Of a DNA stretch of 64,000 nucleotides, positions 46,232 to 56,040 are shown piece after piece; the first letter of the stretch is position 1, and each line of letters opens with the position of its first letter. The position numbers and the translations under genes were made by a program. The notes beneath the pieces were generated by a model. That model was not told where the DNA came from and did no database searches. It saw only the letters and a program-made list of their open reading frames with translations. Origin of the DNA: Pezicula radicicola (Eukaryota > Ascomycota > Leotiomycetes > Helotiales > Dermateaceae); NCBI GenBank assembly GCA_003008705.1, contig PDUO01000018.1:646630-710629 (forward strand), written 5' to 3'.

Positions 46232-47957
46232 TCACAACAATACAAAGGCAAAAATTCCCACGACTCCCAAAAGTATCGAAGCCGATACTCCTACCGACTT
46301 CACCGCAGCACCCTTCTTTGTGCTGGTAGCAGACGCCGAAGCGGTTCCAGATGCGGAACTTGTGGAAGTGCTTGTCGCATTTCCGTAACCACATAGTCCT
46401 GAATCCTTCATGTTGAATGTTGGGAAGAAAACCTTAGGGGCTCCTGCGTCCATATCAACAACGATTGTGCCGTTGCTCCCTGCAAGAACAGTCGTGCATC
46501 CAATGACTTCAGTCATATTCGTTCCTACATCTGCAGCGCCTGGAACGGACAACGTGTATTTTCCTCCGTTTGCTCCTTGGTTGGAGAGAACGGCGACAAT
46601 TTGCACGCCATTTGGTCCCTTGCGTGTTGCGTAGGTCGAATCGTCGGTGTAAAGTAGAATGCTGCTGTTAGCAACGTAGTTGTTGTTGACGGAAATGGCG
46701 TGGTTGCGGATTTTGTTAAGGGTCGATGTAAGGACGTAAAGTTCTGCGGTAGTGTCGTAGGCAGTTGTGGTTGCTTCCCAGAGTGGTTGGCGGTTGTAGG
46801 GTGAGTAGTTTCCTGTAAGATGCTGCTCTTGGCCATAGTACATCTTTGGGATTCCGTCGGCAAGGATTGTGAAGGCAAGTGCATTTCCAGCAAGCTAAAA
46901 AAAAAAAAGGTTGTTAGCATCATTGACCTGCAGAGATTGTTCGATGGCTGAATGTTTGTAGGAAACTCACTGCCATGTCCTCGGTGTAGGAAGCGAAACG
47001 CTCGTTATCTTGGTTCTCGATGAAGGTGGCCATGTACTGGGGCGATGGGCAAGCAGCCTTAACAGCATCAATGTAAGTGACAAGTTTAGACATCTCACCA
47101 GCAGTGAACGCGGCAAGAATCTGGTAGTAAACAGGGTAATTCTCAAGGCCGCCAGTCAAATTCTGGTAGGGGCATGTGAAAGTAGCATCTCCATCGTCGA
47201 CTTCGGCCATAGCATAGACTCCAGCCTCGGAGATAAAGGGTTGAAAGAAATCATAGTTGATTTGCTTGGCACCATCGATACGGATACCGTCAATGGAATA
47301 GTTCGAGACCAATTCCTTGATCCAGGAACCGAGCATGCTAGAGACGGTGGAGTTTTCAGTCTTCAAATCTGGTGTAGCGACAACCGTGTATCCCAGCCAG
47401 CAGTCCTGGTACTCGGTTACGTTGGTCCAGTCTATGATGGGACAGTATGGGTGATAATAACTCTCATCGTTGAATGGGTAAAAGATAGAGTAGTCGATTG
47501 GAGTAGAAGCAGTCATGTTGCCATCTCCGATGCTATAGGCCATTTCGTATGCCACCACGTCAACCAAGAGGTACATGTCTCGGTTGTGAAGCTCGGTAAC
47601 CAGATTCTTCAGATCGTCTTCCGTTCCGAAGTTACTGTTCAACGCATACATATTCTGTGTCCAGTAACCGTGGAACGCCTGGCCGTATGCGGTAGTTGCA
47701 TCGATGTTCTCATTGATAGGAGATATTTGAATAGCTGTGAACCCCATATCTTGGATATAATCAAGCTGGTCCACAATTCCCGCCCAGGTCCCTCCACAAT
47801 AATTGGTGATGTTACATGCCGAAGAGTCTGTAGAAGATCGAGCGTATCTATCAGTTAGGATTTGGTAGATTGATCTTGCTGCCCATTCGTCGTTCGTCGC
47901 AGCCTGTGCCAGACCAGAGAAGCCTGCCAACAGCAGTGGGAGGAAGCTTGCAACCAT
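46232..47957 (-). CDS. GPI-anchored GH13 alpha-amylase-like protein, His-lacking active site
   Basis: Secreted, probably wall- or membrane-anchored glucan-active protein, 549 aa, exons 47957-46971 and 46894-46232. The intron has a GCTAAC branch and a T12 tract. A signal peptide MVASFLPLLLAGFSGLAQA is visible. The catalytic triad is kept: D228 (GIRIDGAK), E252 (MAEVDDGD), D317 (FIENQDNERF). Two histidines common to fungal alpha-amylases are replaced: region I reads DVVAYE (E138 for H) and region IV ENQDN (Q316 for H). The C-terminus is Ser/Thr-rich, followed by hydrophobic VGVSASILLGVVGIFAFVLL, as in a GPI signal. Aspergillus GPI-anchored AgtA-type 4-alpha-glucanotransferases show changes at these histidines as I recall, so a transglycosylase role in wall alpha-glucan is more likely than starch hydrolysis. 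Confidence 0.9.
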
Positions 47958-49522
47958 GGTTGCGAATTGGCGAAAGATTAGAACCTAGTCGAGGACGATA
48001 TCGCGGGCCCTAAATAACACACACACACACAAAAAAAAAAACGAATGTCTGAGGAAGTGAATCCCTCTGGATAGGTGCTTAGCGAATGTGTGAAGGCTCC
48101 AGATGAGCGAGCAGACGAAAAAATCAGAATAAACAAAGCGAATGGTTGGGAGGCAACTGCGAAGCAAGAGGGGGAAGAGAGGAAGCAGGACAAAAACTTG
48201 ACGAGGGAGGCACACCCGAGTATTAGAGAGAGCCAGTGCATCTGCGCGCCTCCATCTGCATGTCCGCTGTGATGGTGGACGCGTCCCATCAGATTACAGG
48301 TTCCGGTACTCAGTAGTCTCGGGGTCGCACCTCAAAATAATTCTTGGGAAATACGAAGCCTGCAGGGATCAGGGGGATGAAAGGAGGGCTCATCGCGATC
48401 CCACCATGCCACCATCGCCCAAGATTACTGCAGTCTCCCGTTGCCATAAAAGACAAGTCATATCATATCGTGACATGACAATTAAACTGGCTGTCAATTT
48501 AGAGTACGAAGTAGTTCAAATACAAATACAACGGGTACAATACCGGTAGCTACTGCCGTAGTTGACAATCTTACCTAGGATAGGGCTACCTAGAGAAGTG
48601 GTGGTTGTTATTTGTTGTTGGCCGAACAAAGAACAAACACGCGTATGCCCCTGAATCATACGAGGATGTCCCTCCGACCTGCTCAGGAGAGGGTCTGACC
48701 AAAAGCTGTTAAGAGAGCAGGCCATGGGTTTTGATTTGATGGAAGCAACGGCAAGATAATTTAGGACTCCGTGGACGGCCGCGCTTTCTCTCGATTCGGG
48801 CTAAGCCTAGAGACAAGCTTTGTGGCTTCGTTCAAGCCTTCCACAAGCATTCTAGTCCTTGGTTGGTTCAAGCCTCTGAAAGTATGGGTCCCGGGCACAG
48901 ATTTGTATGGATCGGCAGTGGAGTGCAGGACAGAGCAAGCAAACCCCGTTCGACTGAACTGAGCAAGGGATCAGGCGATACTTCCAAGTTGCCGCTGTCC
49001 GTGAAGCCTCGGTGTCCAGGGACACGACTTGTACTGTAGCGACGTTGGATTTCTAGATCAAGCACCAGAAGGAGAACCGCATGAGGGCTTGAACGGTAGC
49101 CCGGTTAATTTCAAGCTTTTAGGCGGGTAGATTTGAGCGATCTTTCCTTGGTGGAGTAGCCACTGTAGCACCGTTGCTGAAAACGACCCACTATCACGAA
49201 GTATCAACACAACTACTCGGTACAACAACATATCGATACATAATAGTAACAGCAATTTGACAAAGGCGAACTGTAATATCAGAATAGCAGTATGGCCAAA
49301 GACGAGGATTGAAATCATGAAAACTACGATAGATGGCTCTGCTTGGAAACAAAAGAGACGAATTAAAACAAATTAAAACCAACTTAATCACAGGTTCTAT
49401 CTACTCTAAATCATAGGCGTGTTTCAAGACAGAGGAGAACAGGGGCATAAAACAGGACAAATACAAGGCGTTTTCTGTGCTGCCCATCATTTATCTTCAA
49501 AGACCAGTAGTCTCAAACCCAG
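47958..49522. other. Intergenic region, 1.6 kb
   Basis: The left part is the amylase-like gene promoter, including a CA repeat and A-tract at about 48014-48041. No gene supported in the rest. Confidence 0.5.
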
Positions 49523-49825
49523 TCACACAGCCTTTACAAACAGCAGAAAGCCTTGTGGTCCACTCGTAGCATCCTTCATATGAACCGTAGTCGTCTGACT
49601 AGGCATAAAAATCTTCTTCACAATCTCGAGACGTTCCTCCAAATCTATGCCTGCACCCATAAACACATGATCTATTGGCTTTTGGTCGTTTGACGCCTGC
49701 GAGAGGACAGACCGAACATCATCAATATTTGTGCCTGTGAATATTCAGATGTGTCGCTTATTTTGGGATTGTGCATCTTCCACAACTATTCCTTTGCGAC
49801 CCAGAAGGAGAATTTGCTTGGTCAT
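49523..49825 (-). pseudogene. Small conserved fungal protein, frame interrupted by TGA
   Basis: A 101-codon frame from ATG 49825 to TGA 49523, broken by one in-frame TGA at codon 27 (49747-49745). Before it: MTKQILLLGRKGIVVEDAQS. After it: IFTGTNIDDVRSVLSQASND, KPIDHVFMGAGIDLEERLEI and TTTVHMKDATSGPQGF, ending FVKAV. This closely resembles a family of uncharacterised fungal proteins of about 100 aa that I remember (a lysine/valine-rich start, then DHVFMGAGIDLE and TTVHMKD). Frame is kept on both sides, so a single nonsense change is the simplest reading. No GT-AG intron removing the TGA with good signals was found. Function of the family unknown. Confidence 0.7.
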
Positions 49826-51004
49826 TTTTGAATGCATTTCGGAGCTGTACTCGTAAATGCGGGGTTTGACTTCTTAAATCTCCTGAGGTGGATTAGGAGT
49901 ATAGAACAAAGTGAGTGGACTTTAGGGGAGAGCAGACGATATACTCCGTATTAATGTTGAATTGCAGGTAATATGCTCGGATGCGTTGACTTCCTTAACG
50001 GAATATAGAAGGGAGGAAGGGAACGTTGATATAAACAGTCAGCACACAGTACAAGATGAAGTACATGCCTGCAGCCTACGTACAAATAGATAAGCGCTAG
50101 TTACGAGCCGGGAAACATGATTGGGAAACGACATCATGATACCGAGTTGAGGAGCGAATTCCGCGCTGACTTCTTAGGCCGGTAAATTTGAGCTATCATT
50201 TCTTTTCTTACTGACTTGTAAGCGACCATTTTGATTCAAGTAGCTTAACATAAGTCAGATACTCAAGTCCATCTTCTATATCTCAATAGATAGCTATTAA
50301 AGCTACTCTCTTACAGAGAAATCATTACGGTGTTTACCATATCTACAACATGTAGCATGGATAATAGGGGCTACAGTTGACTACGAAGCACAAGATAGGC
50401 AAATTAGTAAAATCAAAATCAAAATGGCGCCAAAAGTTAAGAATTTGCGACATCAGAACTGCGGACATATATCTCTATTACTCGAGTACTATCGTCAGTT
50501 TATAGGAGCGTTCACTCACAGCAAATGACTATGCTACTGGCATCTTAAGCCCGACGAAAACTGAGTTCTGGTCTTTTAGCGTGGAAGCCTGTTCTCAATC
50601 AACGGTCGAAACTACTAAAATTTTACTAAATTACTAGCATGAAATATCATTTGTTGTAGTGCAAAATAGTAGTCACAAAGATATATGCATTTTTGCGGGG
50701 ATGAGTGCACATTAAGAACTAAGCGAATAAGTAATAGTCCACTAGCGGAGATTTTCTTTTCAATAGTGCCAACAACTTAGATAAGGCCGAGATGACAAAA
50801 AAAAATCAATACGAATGAAAGGGAGATTTCTAAGATCATGGCTGACCTGGTTACTAGAGCCAGGCAAGAAGTTCTCTTTCCCAAGTCAAATTAGGATGGT
50901 CGATACTTCGCAACAGAGAATAAAGTTGGCCTCAAAGCTCAGTCAGTAGTTCCTTGTTCAGATATATATTAGACGAGAATATGAAATTGGATTCTACATG
51001 TCGG
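49826..51004. other. Gene-poor AT-rich region
   Basis: No gene supported. Contains TACTCCGTA at 49942-49950 and one copy of a degenerate 31-bp repeat at about 50174-50204, similar to 49119-49149. Confidence 0.45.
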
Positions 51005-51240
51005 CAAACAGATCACCAATACCAAAGATATCTCCCCCCCTCCACCAAATTATCCAACTCATCTCTCAAATCGCCCTAATTTCTCTCAAGTCTATCCGGC
51101 AAAGCCACCTCCCCATCCCTCTAAGCCTTCTCAATAGTCTTACGTTTATTCCAGGTACCATCATTCCAATCTTTGATCAAATAAATTCCAAAACAAATCA
51201 ATTTCCCACCTGAATCCTCTTAAAAGCCTTGATCCAAGAC
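51005..51240 (-). pseudogene. Decayed coding remnant
   Basis: On the minus strand one frame reads LIKDWNDGTWNKRKTIEKA, TAG, RDGEVALPDRLERN, TAG, GDLRDELDNLVEGGRYLW. A neighbouring upstream piece in another frame reads AFKRIQVGN followed by TGA. The text is protein-like and both TAG codons are one transition from CAG or TGG. The family is not recognised. Best explained as a gene fragment with stops and a frameshift. Confidence 0.4.
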
Positions 51241-51829
51241 CGACACTACAAAGCACCTGACAAGAATCTTGTAAGTTAACTTAAGCCAGAGTGTAATTGT
51301 CTTAAGATTTCAACACCTTACCGTCATCTCATTAAGAGATTACTACCAAGCATTTACAGGACTTAATAATTAAACCATCTTTACCCCACAAGCTATCTAG
51401 AGTTGCAACCCAGCAAAAAGACTTCTGGAGATAGCTTCGATCACGTGGAGTGCTCGCTAAGGAGAAATAGGGGGAAGTCGCACTGACCCGCAAGCTTTTA
51501 AAATAGAGCTAAACCCTTCAAATACGGGCTGCAGCAGAAAAGATACAGGTATAACAACTGCAGCAACGCTTTTGTTATTAAGCTATTGAGATGCTACTAC
51601 AAGCGTCCGACCTCATCAACTAATTCATCTGGTCTCTGGAGAGATGGAAACCTTGGATATATATACTATCCTCAAGTTGTCTAGTAAATACAAGTCAACT
51701 ATTTTAGACTTTCATTGTAGTATCTACGTTTTGGTAGATATCCTCTTACACATAAGATAGTATGTAGAATAGAGATACAATTTTCTACTACAATTACATG
51801 GTTACTCCGAAGTACTAATGAATATCCCG
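51241..51829. other. Intergenic AT-rich region
   Basis: Nothing supported; 3' space of the Zn2Cys6 gene on the right. Confidence 0.5.
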
Positions 51830-53399
51830 TTAAGAGGCGAATGCATAGCCGCCTAGAATAGCGTATACTTCCCAAGGGTAAGGGCAAGGGCTAGCATATG
51901 TTTCTCGCTCTAGTATTTGAGCGACAATTTCGGCATTGCGAATGTAAAAGTGACTGCCAATGTAATGTAGTTGTTTGACGACCCAGGGTCTAAAGTGTGG
52001 AATAGCCTTAGATCTTCCTACGACATGAAGTGGGAAGATGAGTGTGTAACAGTCTGTTTGTTGGTTGGGTGTATGGGGATGGCCAGCTCCAAAAGTGTCA
52101 TGGTTCGGGACTTGATCTGGAATTTTAGAGTTATTTGATGTAGGTAGTCTTTGTCGAGCTGCACCATCACAGTCCACATATTGTGGCACAGATGCACAGA
52201 TTTCGCCCGCCAATATCTCAATGTTGGTATGTGCTACGCCTATCAACGCTGAGTACTTGTCGCCTGTAGCCGAAAATGAATATCTTTCAATAAGAGATTC
52301 ATTGAGAAGGATTCTGACAAGTCGAAGAACATTCCGTGCTTGAGTTACGTTTCGATGAGGGTAAGTGTCGAAGTGAAGATCAAAGGTTCTGTCCGATTTC
52401 TGCTCCAAATATGTGGTTGAATATTGCCACGATTGTGGCATATCGAGGTCTAGCGCTTGTAGTTCTCTGTCGAGCTCCATAGACACCCCGATACATTCGT
52501 CGTTAGACAAAATATCCCTTCGAATGTCACTGCGTAATTTTGCATACCGAACCATTAGGTGTGATAATCGCCACTTCGGGTCTTGAGCATCTATATGTTT
52601 TCCAACATAAGCTCGAATTGAGACCAATTCATCGGGTACTGGTGTACCGCTAGCAACGCAGCTAATGATGTAGTTTATGCTGAGGCGGAACAGAATGCGA
52701 AATTGCGAAGGGTCCTGAAATTTCTCGAGGCCACGAAGCCTGACAAGAGCAAGGGCCCCATCAACATGACTTATCCATGACTTGCTGTCTCGAGGCTCGC
52801 TGTCCGTGATCTTTTCGAAGAGGTCGAGAAGAAGCGAGGCTAGTAATGGAGTATCCTTAGTTGCTTCCGTAGAAGACCTCAAAGTTTTATTCGTCGTGCG
52901 TAAGGCCAAAATATACCTTGCCCTAGCAGTTGCCAGTGCAGCATCCGAGTTGACATTGTGCCAGAGGTACGCTAAGCTAACAGCCTCAATCGCTAATGTT
53001 AGGTGATCTGGGGAGTCCATTGGGTGATAATATCGTTTAAGAAACTCCCATGTTTTTGTGGTGCTAGTAACATAATGGGCGAAGAATGCATCACGAGCTT
53101 GCAAGTCTATTGATAGAGGAAGAGATTGTGGCTCGCCAGGAGGTGCATGCTTCAATGCTTTCCTTATAACCGCCTGGCTTTCATCTTGGATCCGAAGTTG
53201 CTGTGTATCCCGGTATCCCGAGCAAGGCACACTGGCTCTTACGCATTGGCCGCAAGCAACACTGTGAAGATCGCACTACATCTAAAGTTAAATTTCTACC
53301 GCCATGGTAATTGCCGGACTTAGGATTCACGGCCCTCACCTTTAGTCTCTGAGCTCTGCATCTTTTGCAGGCCTTTGAAGGCTTTCCACGGAATACCAT
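51830..53399 (-). CDS. Zn2Cys6 fungal transcription factor
   Basis: Predicted nuclear regulator of 501 aa, exons 53399-53340 and 53275-51830 (64-nt intron GTGAGG...TAG). The start MVFRGKPSKACKRCRAQRLK joins CDLHSVACGQCVRASVPCSG. This gives the six-cysteine cluster C11, C14, C21, C28, C31, C38 (CX2CX6CX6CX2CX6C). The intron falls within the cluster, as is common. The rest resembles the fungal transcription-factor C-terminal region with helices such as LAIEAVSLAYLWHN and LLLDLFEKITDSEPRDSKSW. It ends with YPWEVYAILGGYAFAS. It is divergently arranged with the dehydrogenase gene at 53831, which could be a target, but this is only an inference from position. Confidence 0.9.
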
Positions 53400-53830
53400 G
53401 ATGATCTCCTCGGTTCATGTTGTAGGGATGTTGGAATGGTGAGTGTTCGAGTGAGGTTACTGCTACTGTAGGCAGATGAGCTGACGAAAAGCACCCCGAG
53501 AATCTCATTGGCGGCTACAGGGGGGCTTGATACAGCACTATGCCCAAAACGGCATGCTTTTCGATCGTGAGCCTCAATTGGTAGAAAACCTGCCATTTTG
53601 ACTATTATGGAGTTTTAAGCACTTAGATCCATATGTTAAGGGGGGAAAGTCTTTGAACGCTTTGATTCCGAGACAGCAGCGAGTATATCAAGATGTGTGA
53701 ATCACTGAAGAGTTATGGCTAACGATACGTACCTACCATATCTACTCTTTTTGCTTCTTTGCTGCGAACTACAGTCAGCCTGGAAAAGAAAAGAACCAGT
53801 CTGTTTTGCCAAGCAGCTATATTGCCAAAC
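53400..53830. promoter_or_regulatory. Divergent promoter region, Zn2Cys6 regulator/dehydrogenase
   Basis: 431 bp between opposed start codons. No CGG-N-CCG type pair stood out by eye. No gene seen. Confidence 0.45.
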
Positions 53831-54906
53831 ATGTCTTTCCTTGCAGCTTTCATCTACCGTCAATTTATCCACTATCCGCCTGTTCCAACAACATCCTTCC
53901 ACGGGAAAACTGCTATCGTCACGGGCAGCAACATAGGCTTGGGTCTGGAAGCCTGTAGATTGATGGTTCGCCTCGGAGCTTCACAAGTCATTCTTGCCTG
54001 TCGGAATGTTGAGAAGGGAAAGGCTGCTGCAAAGGACATTCAAGCGACGACTTCATGCTCTTCCGATACTCTCCAGGTGTGGCATCTCGATATGAATTCG
54101 TATGCTTCTGTCCAAGCCTTTTCCGACAGAGTCAAAGCTGAATTGCCACGTCTCGACGTGCTCGTCGCCAACGCCGGCATACGGGCGAGGGTGTTCCAAA
54201 TGACAGAAGATAATGAAGAAACGATCACTACCAACGTCGTCTCACTCTCCCTGCTTGCTTTCCTCCTCCACTCTAAACTCAACGAGACGGCCATGAAGTA
54301 CAACACGGAAACCCATCTTACTGTGACCGCCTCAGAGCTCTACCAGGTCGCCAATTTCGAAGAGCGCAAAGCGCCGGATGGTCAACTCTTTGCGACACTT
54401 AACAACAAGAGTAAGGCCAAGATGAACGACCGGTACAACGTCTCGAAGCTGCTAGAAATTTTAGTTATCAAGCAAATGGCCACCTTATATCCCTTCAATT
54501 CTAGCAAGGTTATCGTAAATTGTGTTGCACCTGGGTAAGTCCTTTTCCTCCAGAGAACACCAATCGGCGTGTACAGCCATAGTAGCTGTCAAATCGATTG
54601 CTAATTGCTCTTTGGTTCTTCTACTGTAGCTTCTGCCACAGTGGACTGTTGCGTGACTACGACTCTGCCATCACTCGCTTCGCCAAATGGATCCTGTGCA
54701 GGCCGACAGAGGTTGGAGCACGCACGCTTGTGTATGGAGCCAGTGCCGGGCCTGAATCTCACGGCCAGTATGTGCCAGACTGCAAGGTCACGCCAACGAG
54801 GGGGCTCTGCAAGGGTGATAAGGGAGTTGAGCTGCAGAATCGGGTTTGGACGGAGTTGAAGCAGAAGCTGGAAGCTATTCGGCCTGGTGTTACCTCTTTG
54901 TCTTGA
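53831..54906 (+). CDS. Short-chain dehydrogenase/reductase
   Basis: NAD(P)-dependent oxidoreductase of 326 aa, exons 53831-54534 and 54630-54906 (95-nt intron GTAAGT...TAG, phase 2). ATG 53831 gives MSFLAAFIYRQFIHYPPVPT; an open frame further upstream lacks support. The cofactor motif is TGSNIGLG, followed by ILACRN (an Arg after the second strand, favouring NADP), then NAG in VLVANAG. The catalytic part is VTASELYQVA and YNVSK (Tyr-x3-Lys). The splice junction gives VNCVAPGFCHSGLLRDY. It resembles retinol-dehydrogenase/WWOX-like SDRs of fungi. Substrate unknown. Confidence 0.9.
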
Positions 54907-56040
54907 ACTGTTGTTGCCGTTAGTGATTATTAGCGAAGTTGGGGCAGGCTTAACAATACATACGAATAGTCCCAGCTCAGTAAGTCCTCCTGTAATGATC
55001 TTCTGTGGAAATTTACAAACACATGATTCCTAAAGCTCCTGTGTGCCACATTGTATCAAAAGCGTATACCGTATCATGTTACATATTAGGGCATTGACAA
55101 GGGCCCTGTGGCTCCTGATAAGAATCCTTCGAGAAGCCGGCTTTTAAAATGGCGCATGCGTTTTTATCTTCAGGAACAGAGGCGGGCTCGATTAAATATC
55201 TCGACCGCCTTCTGAACCGTTGGACATCAATAATCGCGCAATGATGACGGGTTTCCAGCAGTTCGGTTGAGGGATCTCTGGGGTTTTGACATCGCTAAAC
55301 CGCCCACTAAGATAGCCGGAAGACAGGGGAGTCTGGTCCGGCTTAGGGCTGATTGGCACCATGATACAGGCATTCATTAGGAAGCTTCAGTTAGAAGAAT
55401 CCTCCCAAGCGGTCAGGTGTGAGAGGTTGGCAAAGCTTCGCAATACGCCTCAACTAACAGGTAAAATGGTCCAGATAGCTCTATACGGACATTGAAATCC
55501 GCACTTCGGTCTCCCAGTTCATCCAGTTCATCCCATCAGCAATGCCACTCTGGCCTCCACGTGCTGCAAGATCGCTTGTGGATGCTCTCCCATTCGCCGT
55601 ACAGTGATATCTGGGCAAGCCATCGCCGTACACAGCCTCTAGCAGAACTGGCCTTCTGCCACCACTAGTAACAATGCAGCCCACGCTACACCTAGGCAGC
55701 AAGAATGTCCACCACTTTCCACTCATTTCAGGGCGGACGGGGAGAGGAGATATTGAGGCCAAGGCTCACTTGAGCCGCCGTAGTCGGTCTGTGACTGTCA
55801 CATCCTCCCTTACACCACCTCTGTATCTTTGTCGCATTCTCTTTTTTATCTTCTCCAATTACATATCCATCGTGCAAACCAAATGTTTATGTGTACCTGA
55901 TTGACGGCGACACATACTGTACCTTTGGTACTTATTCGAGTTACAGTAGCATCATCCCGTTGAGATCGACGAACGAACACCCTGAGCGATAAGGTATTGG
56001 TCGCAACGAACACCCCGGCAGCTCGTCGGGCCCCGCTGAG
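54907..56040. other. Intergenic region, 1.1 kb
   Basis: No supported gene; two short minus-strand frames near 55192 and 55481 show no family resemblance. The right end is the SH3 gene promoter and leader. Confidence 0.5.

Noticed and set aside
47010..47858. 282-codon plus-strand frame
   Set aside because: Antisense shadow of the GH13 gene; no motif of its own.
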